This document shows, piece after piece, positions 34,620 through 44,454 of a DNA stretch of 64,000 bases. Below the pieces are notes generated by a model. That model was not told where the DNA came from and ran no database searches. It was given only the letters and a program-made list of their open reading frames with translations. Source of the DNA: UMGS172 sp045578845 (GTDB taxonomy: Bacteria > Bacillota > Clostridia > Oscillospirales > Acutalibacteraceae); assembly GCA_045578845.1 (NCBI GenBank), contig JAZNLA010000022.1, forward strand, positions 34,569 to 98,568, given 5' to 3'. The translations under genes were made by a program, and so were the position numbers. Every line of letters begins with the position of its first letter. Position 1 is the stretch's first letter.

Positions 34620-35453
34620 TTATTTATTAACCATTTCAATCAATTTACCCAGCACAGGCTCAAATCTTGCACCATACCAATGGCCATCATCTCCCGCAGT
34701 TTCGCGGATACATTCCATTGTATAATCCGCCGCAATTTTGGCAGACTCTAACGCAGTTTTGCCTCGCAAAAGAGCACCCGTAAATGCTGAAGCGTAAATA
34801 TCCCCTGTTCCGTGGCAACTGCCCGAAAGCAATTCATGTTCATAATAAGAATATTCACCGTTTTCAAAAACTACTATTCCTGTCATTCCTTCACAGTAAC
34901 TTATACCGGTGAAAATAACATTTTTAGCACCGAGTGCAATCAACTTTTCAATAATACCGTCAATATAAGCCCTGTCATATTTGAGTTTATACTCAGTATC
35001 TGTAAGAAAACAAGCCTCGGTAAGATTAGGTAAAACATAATCTGCCTGACCGCAAAGCGTTCTCATTGCCTTTACAAATTCCATATCAAATCCGGTATAT
35101 AAACTGCCATTATCCGCCATTGCAGGATCGACTATTTTTAGGGAGTTTTCAGAAGTTGTTTCCTTGAAGAAATCAATCACATAATCTATCTGTTTGGCAC
35201 TTCCCAAGTAGCCTGTATAAATTGCATCAAATTTTATACCCTCTTTGACAAAATGTTGCTTAATATCGGGCATATCGTCTGTAAGGTCGCGAAAAGTATA
35301 TCCTTTAAACCCATATGTATGTGTAGAAAGTACCGCCGACGGAAGCACGGCACATTCAACACCGCATGCCGATATAATCGGAAGTGCAACCGTAAGTGAG
35401 CACTGACCGACGCAGGAAATATCCTGTACCGTTAAAAGTCTTTTATATGACAT
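34620..35453 (-). CDS. Pyridoxamine kinase (PdxK/PdxY-like)
   Basis: A 277-residue ribokinase-fold kinase. It starts with LLTVQDISCVGQCSLTVALP and has THTYGFKGYTFRDLT, IVDPAMADNGSLYTGF, YVLPNLTEACFLT and the C-terminal SGSCHGTGDIYASAFTGALL (anion hole and catalytic Asp). It phosphorylates pyridoxine-type B6 vitamers. It is divergent from a MocR/PdxR regulator, whose family often controls B6 salvage, supporting the assignment. Confidence 0.87.
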   Translation of the reverse strand: MSYKRLLTVQDISCVGQCSLTVALPIISACGVECAVLPSAVLSTHTYGFKGYTFRDLTDDMPDIKQHFVKEGIKFDAIYTGYLGSAKQIDYVIDFFKETTSENSLKIVDPAMADNGSLYTGFDMEFVKAMRTLCGQADYVLPNLTEACFLTDTEYKLKYDRAYIDGIIEKLIALGAKNVIFTGISYCEGMTGIVVFENGEYSYYEHELLSGSCHGTGDIYASAFTGALLRGKTALESAKIAADYTMECIRETAGDDGHWYGARFEPVLGKLIEMVNK

Positions 35454-35465
35454 TCATATTACCCC

Positions 35466-35512
35466 TTTACTTTTTAGGTTTTAAGTAGTATAATGCATAA
35501 GTGGTCTTACTT
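35466..35512 (+). promoter_or_regulatory. MocR promoter with AAGT operator-like repeats
   Basis: TTTACT (35466-35471), 17-base spacer, TATAAT (35489-35494). AAGTAGT (35483) and AAGTGGT (35499) are direct repeats 16 bases apart overlapping the -10 and start, and AAGT-N6-ACTT (35499-35512) is a dyad. MocR-type regulators bind direct repeats, so these are candidate sites. Confidence 0.5.
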
Positions 35513-35546
35513 AAATAACCAAAAAAGGAGAATTTTATATATCCAG

Positions 35547-36599
35547 ATGATACTATATTTTGAAATATATAAAGACATCAAAAACAAAATACTCAAAAAT
35601 GAGTATACCGCAGGAGAAAAACTGCCCTCAAAAAGAGTAACGGCAGATAAATACGGCTGCAGTGTTATAACCGTAGAAACGGCGTACGGAATTCTTGCCG
35701 ACGAAGGATATATTGAGTCACGCGAGCGAAGTGGTTATTTTGTTTGCAAAATTGATGCACTTTACAAAGAAAATATAGACGACATAACAATAGATCACCT
35801 TGACGAAGACATAAATTTAGAACAAACTCACGACTTTGAGTACTCTCTATGGTTTAAGACAATCCGAAAGGTTATTTCCGAACGCGGCGAAAGACTATTT
35901 GTTAAGTCACCTAATATGGGGTGTGCCGTTTTAAGAAATGTTCTTGCTGACTATCTCTGCAAAAACAGAGGCATGATAGCCAAACCGCAAAATATTATCA
36001 TCGGCTCAGGTGCCGAACAATTATACGAAACGGTGGTCAAACTACTTGGCAGAGATAAAATTTACGGGATTGAGAATCCTTCGTATCCAAAAATCGAGGC
36101 AGTTTATACAGGCTCAGGTGCTAATATAAGTAAACTTAAAATGGGAGCCGACGGAATTGACCGAAATGAACTGTTTAACAGTAAAATTGATGTATTACAT
36201 GTAACGCCCTACCGCAGTTTTCCTACCAATGTAACAACATCTATTTTAAAAAAATACGAGTATCTGCACTGGGCAGGCACAAAAAATTATATCGTTGAAG
36301 ACGATTTCAACAGTGAGTTTTATAAGCCCGGGCAACCTATAGAAACTCTTTACTCTTTGGACAAGCACGAACGAATAATCTATATAAACACCTTTTCGAA
36401 AAGCCTTTCGGCATCAATGCGTATAGGTTATATGATATTACCTGACCAGCTGCTCAGTGTCTATCAAAATAAATTAGGCGATTTTTCCTGTTCTGTCCCC
36501 GTTTTAGACCAATACGTACTTGCAGAATATATTTCAAGCGGTAATTTCGTAAGACACCTTAACAGAATAAGAAGAAAAAACAAAAACACCGAGTTTTAA
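35547..36599 (+). CDS. MocR/PdxR-type regulator, C-terminally truncated
   Basis: A 350-residue protein with an N-terminal GntR winged helix (IYKDIKNKILKNEYTAGEKL, SVITVETAYGILADEGYIESR) and a fold-type I aminotransferase domain with the PLP lysine in NTFSKSLSASMRIGY. MocR proteins are usually about 450-500 residues. This one stops at RHLNRIRRKNKNTEF, where homologues continue with about 100 residues of the small aminotransferase subdomain. The last codons and stop lie inside the stem of a terminator. The start is uncertain: AAGGAG is 16 bases before this ATG, and the frame is open to 35493. It may be a decayed but expressed regulator. Confidence 0.72.
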   Translation: MILYFEIYKDIKNKILKNEYTAGEKLPSKRVTADKYGCSVITVETAYGILADEGYIESRERSGYFVCKIDALYKENIDDITIDHLDEDINLEQTHDFEYSLWFKTIRKVISERGERLFVKSPNMGCAVLRNVLADYLCKNRGMIAKPQNIIIGSGAEQLYETVVKLLGRDKIYGIENPSYPKIEAVYTGSGANISKLKMGADGIDRNELFNSKIDVLHVTPYRSFPTNVTTSILKKYEYLHWAGTKNYIVEDDFNSEFYKPGQPIETLYSLDKHERIIYINTFSKSLSASMRIGYMILPDQLLSVYQNKLGDFSCSVPVLDQYVLAEYISSGNFVRHLNRIRRKNKNTEF

Positions 36600-36616
36600 A
36601 AACTCGGTGCTTTTTT
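36587..36616. terminator. Terminator overlapping the MocR stop
   Basis: CACCGAGTTTT pairs with AAAACTCGGTG (36587-36609), then T6. The reverse strand also ends in Ts, so it can serve the convergent adhesin gene. Confidence 0.82.
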
Positions 36617-36627
36617 AAAATTCATAA

Positions 36628-39600
36628 TCAGGTTTTTTCTTTCTTTCTGCCGTAAACAGATGTGCCGATAAGTATACTTCCGCTCACAAAGAAAATTGCA
36701 AACCAAAGAGCGAGGTTTAAACTGTCGCCGGTATCGGGACTTTTCGGTATATCCTCTGTCGGCGGAGTATAGGTATTTGTGAATATGATACTTTCGGCAT
36801 TTTCGGTTGCATCAAGCGAGGTTTTAACGGTATAACTTGCAATCAGTTCGCCGAAAACATCTTCGTTTTCTTTAACTTCAACCGTCACATAATACTTTGT
36901 GCTGTCATACTGCACATTGTCGAGTTTGTCTGTGCTGTCCTCATAAATCACATAGTAATATGTTCCTATCTCACGATAGGTAATTTCCTCGAATGCGAAG
37001 GTACCGTCTGCCATGTTTTTGGCATATTTGGCTTCTTCCTCATTAAATACAGCAAACTGCTCATCTGTTTCTTTGAGCAAAAAGGTAAATTCGTTATCCG
37101 AAAGTGTTCTGCCTTCGAGTTTCTTGATGCCGCTGAGAACCAATGTGGTATCCTCTGCCTGATATGCATTATAGAAGGCTAAGGCAGTTACCACTTCAGG
37201 TGTAACATTTGTTTTTCTCGATATTACGGGATTGTTCGCGACCAATTGACCGTTGCCGTTATCCGTAACAACTACAGATATATTATACAGTGCGGTATCA
37301 TAGGTAACACCCTTCATTTTTTCATCGGGAATGTTTTCTTTAACCACAAAGTAATATGTTCCTGCTTCGGTAACCTTAAGCGTATTATCGGGGTCGCTGA
37401 ATTTAAACTTGCCCTCGCCGTCATTCTTAACTGAAAGTAACAGTTGGTCGCTCTCATAAGAATCGGCACTGTCGGTTTTATATAATTCAAAAGCAAATGC
37501 ATCAGCCCAAATACTTCTGTTACCCGTAAGGTTTTTAAGACCGCTTATTTCAATGAAGGTAGCCGCCGCTTTATACGTATTGGTAAACTCGATTGTATCA
37601 ACGGTAGGCTTAGTCTGTTCGCTAACCTTGACAATCGACGAATCAACTGTAAATTCACCTGTGTCATTACTGTAGGTGACATCTACTGCTACAACATATT
37701 TTTCTTCACTATAGGTGATACCGTGACCTGTAATACCCTGTTGCTCGGTGACAGCGTAATAATATATACCGACGGCATTATAAGAAATTTCAGGGAAAGT
37801 AAAGGTACCGATATAATCGCCCGTAATGTTGTTTTTGGCAGTCCAAGATTTTGCGTTTTCTATTTCTTCACCGTTTACATCAGATTCTACCAAAACAAAG
37901 GTAAATTCTTCGTTTCTTAAAGTTCTGCCGTCAATAAACTTTTCACCGCTTACTGCGTAAGGAACGGAATTAGGTGTGTATGTGTTTACAAACGGAATTT
38001 CAGTTCCTTCAATGTTGATTACGTGGTAATTTGCCGAAAGCACGCCGTCTGTATCGGTAACGGTTACAACTACGCGGTAGGTATTGTCGTCGGCCCTTAC
38101 ACCTTCTTTATCTGTAGGTGCCTCGCTGACATTATAGAAATACGTACCGACCTTATCAAAGTACATTGTCGGGAAGGTGACGGCCGATTTGACACCGTTA
38201 TTAGCAGCACCGTTATCAGCAGTGAGGTTGATTGTTACGGGAACATAATTGTCACCGCTTAAAACTATAATCGGATTTTTATCAAAATCGTTATCATATG
38301 GGGCAACCGTAAATGTGAATTCGTCGGCCTTCATATTTCTGCCGTTTAAAGTCTTGGTTACATTTAAATTGAGCGAAGCACGTGCGGGAGTATAGGTGTT
38401 TTCAAACACAAATGCCACAGTATTAGAACCGGTAATGCCGGTAAAGTCGGTTATAATGCCGCTATAGGCAGTTGCAACAAGATAATCGGTTCCGCCATTG
38501 CTATTTCCTTCTACTACAACTGTTACATATTCGGTATCTTTATCATATTTCCAAATATTGTTATCAACACCCAGTTCTTTAATTGCATAGTAGTAGGTGC
38601 CTTCATTAGTGAAATTGATGGTTGTTCTTGTTGTACCGGTTGACGATGTTTCATCAAAATTAGGCAGTTGTTTTATAAATTGTTTTTGAGAGTTTATTTC
38701 TTCAATTTCAAACTCAAAGCCTGCTAGTGTGGCAAGAGGACTGCCCGAGTCGTTTTTAACCGTTTTGTTAATCTCAATGGCTATAGAAGTTTCGTCAACA
38801 TCATAAATGTTTGCGAAATTAGCGGTTACATTGTAGCCGTTAGTAGTATCACCTGTAACGGATACCTTCTCCGGTGAAGTTGTTTGAGCGGTTTCGACAA
38901 CCTTAATTTCGAGGGTACCGTTCATGTCGGTATCGGTAACCTCTACTACAAAACCGTGAAGTGCCTTATCATAACTGATACCGAAAATACCGCTTTCCGG
39001 TTCAATTTCAACAACTCTGTAGTAATATGTTCCTATAGTCGAATAGATTTCCGATTTGATTTCATTAGTAAAATCAAGTTTCTTATCGGTCATAGAGCCG
39101 TTAATGGTCTTTCTTCCGCCAAGGGTGTCGCCGGAAAGTTTTACCGTTTCCCACGCGCTGCCGTTCCATTTTTGTAATTCAAAGGCAAAACTGTCATCAT
39201 TTTTCCAATCGCGACCTGTCAAGTTTTTGTTTACAGTAAGTGTTATTATCGGATTTTCCAATGTATTGGTAGGTTCATAATCGTTTACAACCAACACCGA
39301 TGAGGTGTGATTTTCGGCGATTTCTACTTGACCGTCGATTTCACCGTCTACTACGCCGTTTTCCCAATAGGTCGGAGTAAAGCCGGTTTTTGCCGTTTCA
39401 GTGACCGTTGCAACGGTACCTTGGGGCAGACCGAAAATTTCAATTTCATCTTCGTTAAATAGGTATACGGTGAATTTTCCGTTTTCGGCAGTAATCTTTT
39501 CGACCGTATTGTCTTTGGTTTGCAAAGCAGTAAAGTCACCCGAAATAGGTGCACCGTTAAGTGTCAGTGAAACGGTCATTTCAAACTCAAGTGTATTGGG

Positions 39601-42600
39601 AATAATATACGCCGTACCGTAAGAATGTGTGATTTCTTTGGCTATTGTCAAATTACCTGTACCTCTTGCTATGTTGGTGAAAGAAGTGGTGGTAAATGTA
39701 TCATCATTTACAATAGCCGTTGTGCTGTTGGAATTAGTTGCAGTAGCACCTATCGCCGAAACAATATAAGATGCACCCAACTTCTCGGTTACGGTATATT
39801 CCCCTTCGGGAAGTCCAGCAATATACAGGGTTTGATTGCCTTTTAATTTAACAATAAGGCTGTTGCCGTCTTTTTGTGCTGTTCCGTTGGCTACAGCACC
39901 GCCGGTGCCGTCGTTATCAATGGCATCTGCCAAATAAAGGTTGTAATTGTCTGAAAGGGTTATGCCACTGCCTTCGGCGGGTTTAATTGTAAACTCGTAC
40001 TCTGTCGCTGCATCAAGTCCCGCATTTTCGGGAACGATTTTCTGCAACCTAATACCTTGCTCTGCCATCATTGACAATTTGCCGTTATTACCTAACGCTA
40101 CCTGCATATTGTATATAGAAGTGTCGGTACTGCTTTCATAGGTATGCATAACGTAATATGTGCTGGATGTTTTATAGGTATTGGTCGCACCGCCGTCGCT
40201 ATCTTTATAGATTGAAATGGTATCACCGTTGTCCATAAAGTGCGAGCCTTTGGGGATTATCCAAGAAGTAGCAGAGCCAAGAGCAGGAACGATATGTTCA
40301 AGGTGAGCCTCGTCAAACATATGATAGGTTATTACAGGCTCCGAAGTGCCGCCTGCGGCCGGTTTTGTGTAGTGAAAACGCTGACCGTAGAAAGTAGTGC
40401 CGGTAACATCTTTGGGGTGTGTTGTTCCTACATATTCTACATAATTATCGCCGTCTTTTACGTAAACGGGGGTGTCATTTTGATAATACAAATACTCGTT
40501 TTCTGCCGAAGGCTCAAAATATGCATAGGAATTGCCGACCTCTTGAGGAGGCGTAACACCGATATTGATGTTGCCGCCTGCATAATCCCATTTATTGGTG
40601 TAAAATTCGTATTCACCATCGGCATTTTTAGTGACGCCCTCTAAATCTCCCACATTAAGAGAATTGATAGTATCCTTTAAGCCAACTTCGTAAACCAAAC
40701 GCATAGGTGCAGTAGCACCGGTTACAGTAATGCTTTCAGCGTCGGAATCCAAAGTGTCGCCGTTAAGCATTACTTCATATGTAATAAGAGGTATTAAAGA
40801 TGCCGGAATACGTACACGCACCTTGGTTTCACCCGTTGAGATAAAGGTTACAACGTCGACCTCGATATAACGCATATCGCCTATGCGAATTTGACCGTCG
40901 GTTGCTTCGCCTGCACCGTAGAAGTAATAGGACTGTATTTTACAGTTGGCTTCAGCCGGAACATTAGAGTCGCCGTTTCCGTTCCAAACGGCTACAAACT
41001 CGGCACCTTTAACAGCATCGGCATATTTACCGTACCAGCAAATTGAGTTATTAAAATCGGTATTATCGGTAAAATACAAATTATTATAGGTTTGCGATGC
41101 CAAGATGACCTGTAAAGCGGTATTTTCATTTACATTCAATCGGTCAGTAACCGCCTTAACCAAATTGGTTTGAATTTCGTTGAGATTATTTAGCGAAGTA
41201 ATTGACGAAAGTTCTCTTGCTGCGTTTCTGCCGTAGAAGGGCTGAGAGCCGATCTGGACATGCTTCATATCCTTAACTTCCATATACTTGCCCAAGGTAT
41301 CAACCATCGAAAGATAACCGCCGTAGTTGATATTAGAGCCTTCCACATAGGTGGGATAATACTTAGACTGTAGGATTATTTCATCAACGATATCATCAAA
41401 AGCAGATCCTAACTCACCTAAATCGGAATGGTAGTAGCCGTCCGAATAAAAACGGTAACGCTGGCCGTCTTCACCGTCTAAAGCGGCCATAAAGGCTGCA
41501 TTTACTGCTGCATTCGGGTCAACATAGCGGCGTATATTGTAACTGCAATTCTCAGTCACTCTGTTGCCCTTTAAAATTTCGTTCCAGTAGCCGACTATCG
41601 TGCTATTGCTGTTTGAGGGCTGTAAGGTAGGAACCTCAGCATCAGTCACACCGAGACCTAATGTATAAAGCAACATATCGTGGCCGGTGTAATTCGTTTC
41701 AACCTTATATTTAGCATACGCTGCAGTAAGCTGATTTACAAATTGAACGAAATCGCAGGCATCGTAATTGTTACCGTTATTTTGGGTGAGACCGGCCTGA
41801 GCGGAATCATTGCCAGAAAATACGCTTGTAGAATGTGAAGGCTCGCCATCGGTCATAACAACCATAATCGGCATACGCTCAACACCGGCTTGAATACCCT
41901 CTGCAACAACGGGATCGGCTGCAAGCAGCTGCTTCATACCTGCATAAATGCCGTCTTGAGTAAATGTTCCGTTATTATAACTTTCAGTTTGACGCATATT
42001 GGTTCCATTTGAATTTTCAACACCGTCGAGAACTGTAATTGAAGTAGCGGTTCTGTTATTTGTTCCGTTATGTGTAATAAAATTGTTTTGTGAATTTGGG
42101 GTATATTTATCCAGTGGCAAAAGAACTGTTGTGTGACCGCTACCGCTATAAAGGATAACGCTTATACGGTTATTATGGTTAAGTGATGTCAGTTGCTTTA
42201 TTGCCGAGTTGGTTGCATCAGCCAGGTCGCCGATACTGTTGCTTCTATACATAGAACTTGACATATCCAAAACAAAAACAGTATCGGTAGGTATTGTAGA
42301 ATATCCCATAACCTGCTTGTTTGAAGCAATAGCCGAAAGCGAAATAAGGAAGTTATTTTGGTCGCTCATACTAAGATGATAGTTAGTATTAGAACTTTCA
42401 TCTTCTGCCGTTCCGCCTTTTCCATAATCTAAAAAGTCATCAACAGTTGAAAATACCGACTTATCTACCCATACACCGCCGGCGTTTTCAGTAGAGGTTT
42501 CGGTGAATATATCTTTCCAACCGTTAACGGTTGAGGTGTCGGTGACCTTACTTATACCGCTAAGCGGCAAAGATGCTGCACCTGCGTTTATTACCGAAAA

Positions 42601-42678
42601 CGGTAAATACGACAGCAGTAAAGCGATACAAACAAATATGCTTATTGCCTTTTGTGAAAGTTTGTGTTTGATAGTCAT
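36628..42678 (-). CDS. Giant cell-wall protein: vWA domain plus pilin isopeptide repeats
   Basis: 2016 residues. A signal peptide (1-35) is followed by a von Willebrand A domain (about 130-440) with the MIDAS motif DMSSS at about 138-142. A middle region follows with two Cna-B-like domains (about 870-1130; GLPEGEYTVTEKLG, GLPQGTVATVTETA). Six streptococcal-pilin/FctA-type domains occupy about 1140-1965, each ending in FxNTY-like strands with K/E/N residues able to form isopeptide crosslinks. The C-terminus is a sortase signal SPDTGD (about 1976), a membrane helix and GRKKEKT. It resembles tip or ancillary pilin adhesins. No sortase gene is in the window. A Cys-rich small gene lies just upstream. 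Confidence 0.9.
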   Translation of the reverse strand: MTIKHKLSQKAISIFVCIALLLSYLPFSVINAGAASLPLSGISKVTDTSTVNGWKDIFTETSTENAGGVWVDKSVFSTVDDFLDYGKGGTAEDESSNTNYHLSMSDQNNFLISLSAIASNKQVMGYSTIPTDTVFVLDMSSSMYRSNSIGDLADATNSAIKQLTSLNHNNRISVILYSGSGHTTVLLPLDKYTPNSQNNFITHNGTNNRTATSITVLDGVENSNGTNMRQTESYNNGTFTQDGIYAGMKQLLAADPVVAEGIQAGVERMPIMVVMTDGEPSHSTSVFSGNDSAQAGLTQNNGNNYDACDFVQFVNQLTAAYAKYKVETNYTGHDMLLYTLGLGVTDAEVPTLQPSNSNSTIVGYWNEILKGNRVTENCSYNIRRYVDPNAAVNAAFMAALDGEDGQRYRFYSDGYYHSDLGELGSAFDDIVDEIILQSKYYPTYVEGSNINYGGYLSMVDTLGKYMEVKDMKHVQIGSQPFYGRNAARELSSITSLNNLNEIQTNLVKAVTDRLNVNENTALQVILASQTYNNLYFTDNTDFNNSICWYGKYADAVKGAEFVAVWNGNGDSNVPAEANCKIQSYYFYGAGEATDGQIRIGDMRYIEVDVVTFISTGETKVRVRIPASLIPLITYEVMLNGDTLDSDAESITVTGATAPMRLVYEVGLKDTINSLNVGDLEGVTKNADGEYEFYTNKWDYAGGNINIGVTPPQEVGNSYAYFEPSAENEYLYYQNDTPVYVKDGDNYVEYVGTTHPKDVTGTTFYGQRFHYTKPAAGGTSEPVITYHMFDEAHLEHIVPALGSATSWIIPKGSHFMDNGDTISIYKDSDGGATNTYKTSSTYYVMHTYESSTDTSIYNMQVALGNNGKLSMMAEQGIRLQKIVPENAGLDAATEYEFTIKPAEGSGITLSDNYNLYLADAIDNDGTGGAVANGTAQKDGNSLIVKLKGNQTLYIAGLPEGEYTVTEKLGASYIVSAIGATATNSNSTTAIVNDDTFTTTSFTNIARGTGNLTIAKEITHSYGTAYIIPNTLEFEMTVSLTLNGAPISGDFTALQTKDNTVEKITAENGKFTVYLFNEDEIEIFGLPQGTVATVTETAKTGFTPTYWENGVVDGEIDGQVEIAENHTSSVLVVNDYEPTNTLENPIITLTVNKNLTGRDWKNDDSFAFELQKWNGSAWETVKLSGDTLGGRKTINGSMTDKKLDFTNEIKSEIYSTIGTYYYRVVEIEPESGIFGISYDKALHGFVVEVTDTDMNGTLEIKVVETAQTTSPEKVSVTGDTTNGYNVTANFANIYDVDETSIAIEINKTVKNDSGSPLATLAGFEFEIEEINSQKQFIKQLPNFDETSSTGTTRTTINFTNEGTYYYAIKELGVDNNIWKYDKDTEYVTVVVEGNSNGGTDYLVATAYSGIITDFTGITGSNTVAFVFENTYTPARASLNLNVTKTLNGRNMKADEFTFTVAPYDNDFDKNPIIVLSGDNYVPVTINLTADNGAANNGVKSAVTFPTMYFDKVGTYFYNVSEAPTDKEGVRADDNTYRVVVTVTDTDGVLSANYHVINIEGTEIPFVNTYTPNSVPYAVSGEKFIDGRTLRNEEFTFVLVESDVNGEEIENAKSWTAKNNITGDYIGTFTFPEISYNAVGIYYYAVTEQQGITGHGITYSEEKYVVAVDVTYSNDTGEFTVDSSIVKVSEQTKPTVDTIEFTNTYKAAATFIEISGLKNLTGNRSIWADAFAFELYKTDSADSYESDQLLLSVKNDGEGKFKFSDPDNTLKVTEAGTYYFVVKENIPDEKMKGVTYDTALYNISVVVTDNGNGQLVANNPVISRKTNVTPEVVTALAFYNAYQAEDTTLVLSGIKKLEGRTLSDNEFTFLLKETDEQFAVFNEEEAKYAKNMADGTFAFEEITYREIGTYYYVIYEDSTDKLDNVQYDSTKYYVTVEVKENEDVFGELIASYTVKTSLDATENAESIIFTNTYTPPTEDIPKSPDTGDSLNLALWFAIFFVSGSILIGTSVYGRKKEKT

Positions 42679-42708
42679 TTAAATGTTCTCCTTTGATATA
42701 TCGGTTTA

Positions 42709-42748
42709 TTCGTTTATGCGAAGTTTTGTACTATTCGTTTTGGCGAAT
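42709..42748. promoter_or_regulatory. Two TTCG-N6-CGAA dyads upstream of the giant adhesin
   Basis: TTCG-TTTATG-CGAA (42709-42722) and ATTCG-TTTTGG-CGAAT (42733-42748), centres 25 bases apart. The second overlaps the end of the small Cys-rich gene. A related box (TTCGTAAATGCGTA) is upstream of the LuxR-type regulator at 44426-44413, minus strand. Confidence 0.4.
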
Positions 42749-43033
42749 ATTGTTAATATGTTTATCGCATTTACATATCCCTATCCATGTATGCTCGGCG
42801 GCACGTTTATAATACCTGCATGAGCCACAATCGGGACAGCCGCCGGGGGTTTCCTCCTCAGCGTGTTCACAGGCATCCTCGCCTGCAAACATAATCGGCG
42901 AGCCACAAGGGGTGAATAACTGATTTTCAATAAATTCACTGTAGTCCTCAATATGCTTGCCTGACTGCTCATCATAATTCAAAGGAACTTTAAGTATAAT
43001 TCCTTCGATTTCATACGTTCTCAGAATTTCCAT
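42731..43033 (-). CDS. Cys-rich hypothetical protein
   Basis: 100 residues, soluble, with about eight cysteines clustered in the second half: CGSPIMFAGEDACEHAEE and CPDCGSCRYYKRA, then IGICKCDKH. This could bind a metal or iron-sulfur cluster. GGAGG precedes the ATG. It lies 53 bases upstream of the giant adhesin, so a shared transcript is possible. I do not recognise the family. Confidence 0.62.
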   Translation of the reverse strand: MEILRTYEIEGIILKVPLNYDEQSGKHIEDYSEFIENQLFTPCGSPIMFAGEDACEHAEEETPGGCPDCGSCRYYKRAAEHTWIGICKCDKHINNIRQNE

Positions 43034-43116
43034 AGCCGCCTCCTTTACATTGTCTTTCCTTGGTAATATAATACAATATTTTGCTTTTTTTCACATCACC
43101 CATTTTTGTAAAAAAA

Positions 43117-43160
43117 TAGGCTATACCAACCTTAAATTTCGGTCAGTACAGCCTTTTTAA
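43117..43160 (-). terminator. Terminator of the LuxR-type regulator gene
   Basis: Minus strand: AGGCTGTACTGACC pairs with GGTTGGTATAGCCT (G-T pairs tolerated), followed by ATTTTTTT. Confidence 0.72.
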
Positions 43161-43166
43161 ATAATA

Positions 43167-44372
43167 CTACTTTAACATAAATTGTATTAGTTCTTTTCGT
43201 TGCGATATTCCAAGTTTTTGCAATGCAGAAGAAACGTGCAATTTAACGGTATTGGTTGATATGCCTAAATGTGCCCCAATCTCCTTATTAGACCAATCTT
43301 TTGAGGCAAGCATGGCAACCGCAAATTCTGTTGTTGTTAAATCATCTGCAACATTGTGCCCCGTATCGGGATTATGTATCCTACGCCAACCTGCGGAAAA
43401 ACTGTAGGTAATGGCGATAATTCTTTGAAAATCTTCCGGATATTCCTTTTTTATAACCGCCTCAAGCATACCGCCTAAGAGTCCGTGATGCTCCGCAAAG
43501 GCTTCTATCATATCGTCAGGCTGTGCTATTTTCCACGCCTCCAAAAGATGTTCTTTAGCAGGTTCGAGATGACGCAAATTTACATAACCCATTGTAGCCA
43601 CAAGATGAAGATAAATAGACGGAATCGGATACAGTTCACTTTCAAGTGCAAGAGCAGTTTCGGCAATACCTATACATGCACCGTATTGTTTATTAAGATA
43701 ACAGTGGTGTGCCTCAACATAAAGTATAAACAACCTAAGTCCTGCCGGCATAATATGAATATATTTTTTTAATGGACTTAAAATTTTAGGCAACGGCAAA
43801 CGCAAAAGTACACTCGCACCGGTTGAAATGCTGACAATTAACGCTTTGTAAAGTTCCGGTGTTGTTTCGTTAATAGACAGTTCGGCATTTTTTACTACAG
43901 CCATTGCCTTCCTTGTGTTTTCAACACTCCCCAACGAAAGGTTGGCATAAGCATAAATCCAACACGCCGAAAGACGGATTGCCAAATCGTTATGTGTTAA
44001 ATAGGCTTTGGTGATTTCCGACGCCTTAGCCGAATGTCCGCTGAAATAATAATATTCACCTAGGGCTATGTTGCGTGTGTCATCATCCTGTATTTTATTT
44101 ATTGAGTCCGTTATCTTGCCCAATTCATACGGTGTATTTAACAATGGCATAGGCATTCTTAAATTCTCAGTTTGTGTAATATCTTCTGCCGCTGTTTCAA
44201 AAATAGATTTTTTTATTCTTCGGTCAGCAGGCTTTTCGGTTTCTTCCGGTATCATCCATGCTCTGCCGAAACGGGTAGCACCTTCTATTGAACCGTTTTT
44301 ACACAGTTCTTGAACACGTCGGACTGTAACGCCCCACTTTTGTGCCGCTGTGCTTATATTCATATAAGCCAT
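43167..44372 (-). CDS. Chimeric regulator: excisionase-type HTH, helical repeats, LuxR HTH
   Basis: 401 residues. The N-terminus (MNISTAAQKWGVTVRRVQEL...GRAWMIPEE) is an HTH_17/MerR-like DNA-binding unit of the kind seen in excisionases. Residues about 75-330 are helical TPR-like repeats. The C-terminus (TTEFAVAMLASKDWSNKEIG...ISTNTVKLHVSSALQKLGI) is a LuxR/GerE HTH. Two DNA-binding ends flanking a sensor-like middle is unusual. It is upstream of, and may regulate, the adhesin unit. Confidence 0.8.
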   Translation of the reverse strand: MAYMNISTAAQKWGVTVRRVQELCKNGSIEGATRFGRAWMIPEETEKPADRRIKKSIFETAAEDITQTENLRMPMPLLNTPYELGKITDSINKIQDDDTRNIALGEYYYFSGHSAKASEITKAYLTHNDLAIRLSACWIYAYANLSLGSVENTRKAMAVVKNAELSINETTPELYKALIVSISTGASVLLRLPLPKILSPLKKYIHIMPAGLRLFILYVEAHHCYLNKQYGACIGIAETALALESELYPIPSIYLHLVATMGYVNLRHLEPAKEHLLEAWKIAQPDDMIEAFAEHHGLLGGMLEAVIKKEYPEDFQRIIAITYSFSAGWRRIHNPDTGHNVADDLTTTEFAVAMLASKDWSNKEIGAHLGISTNTVKLHVSSALQKLGISQRKELIQFMLK

Positions 44373-44454
44373 TACGCATTACTTCTTTCATTTTGATATG
44401 ATAATATTATACTACGCATTTACGAATAATGCAACGAAAAAAATTAATTTACCA

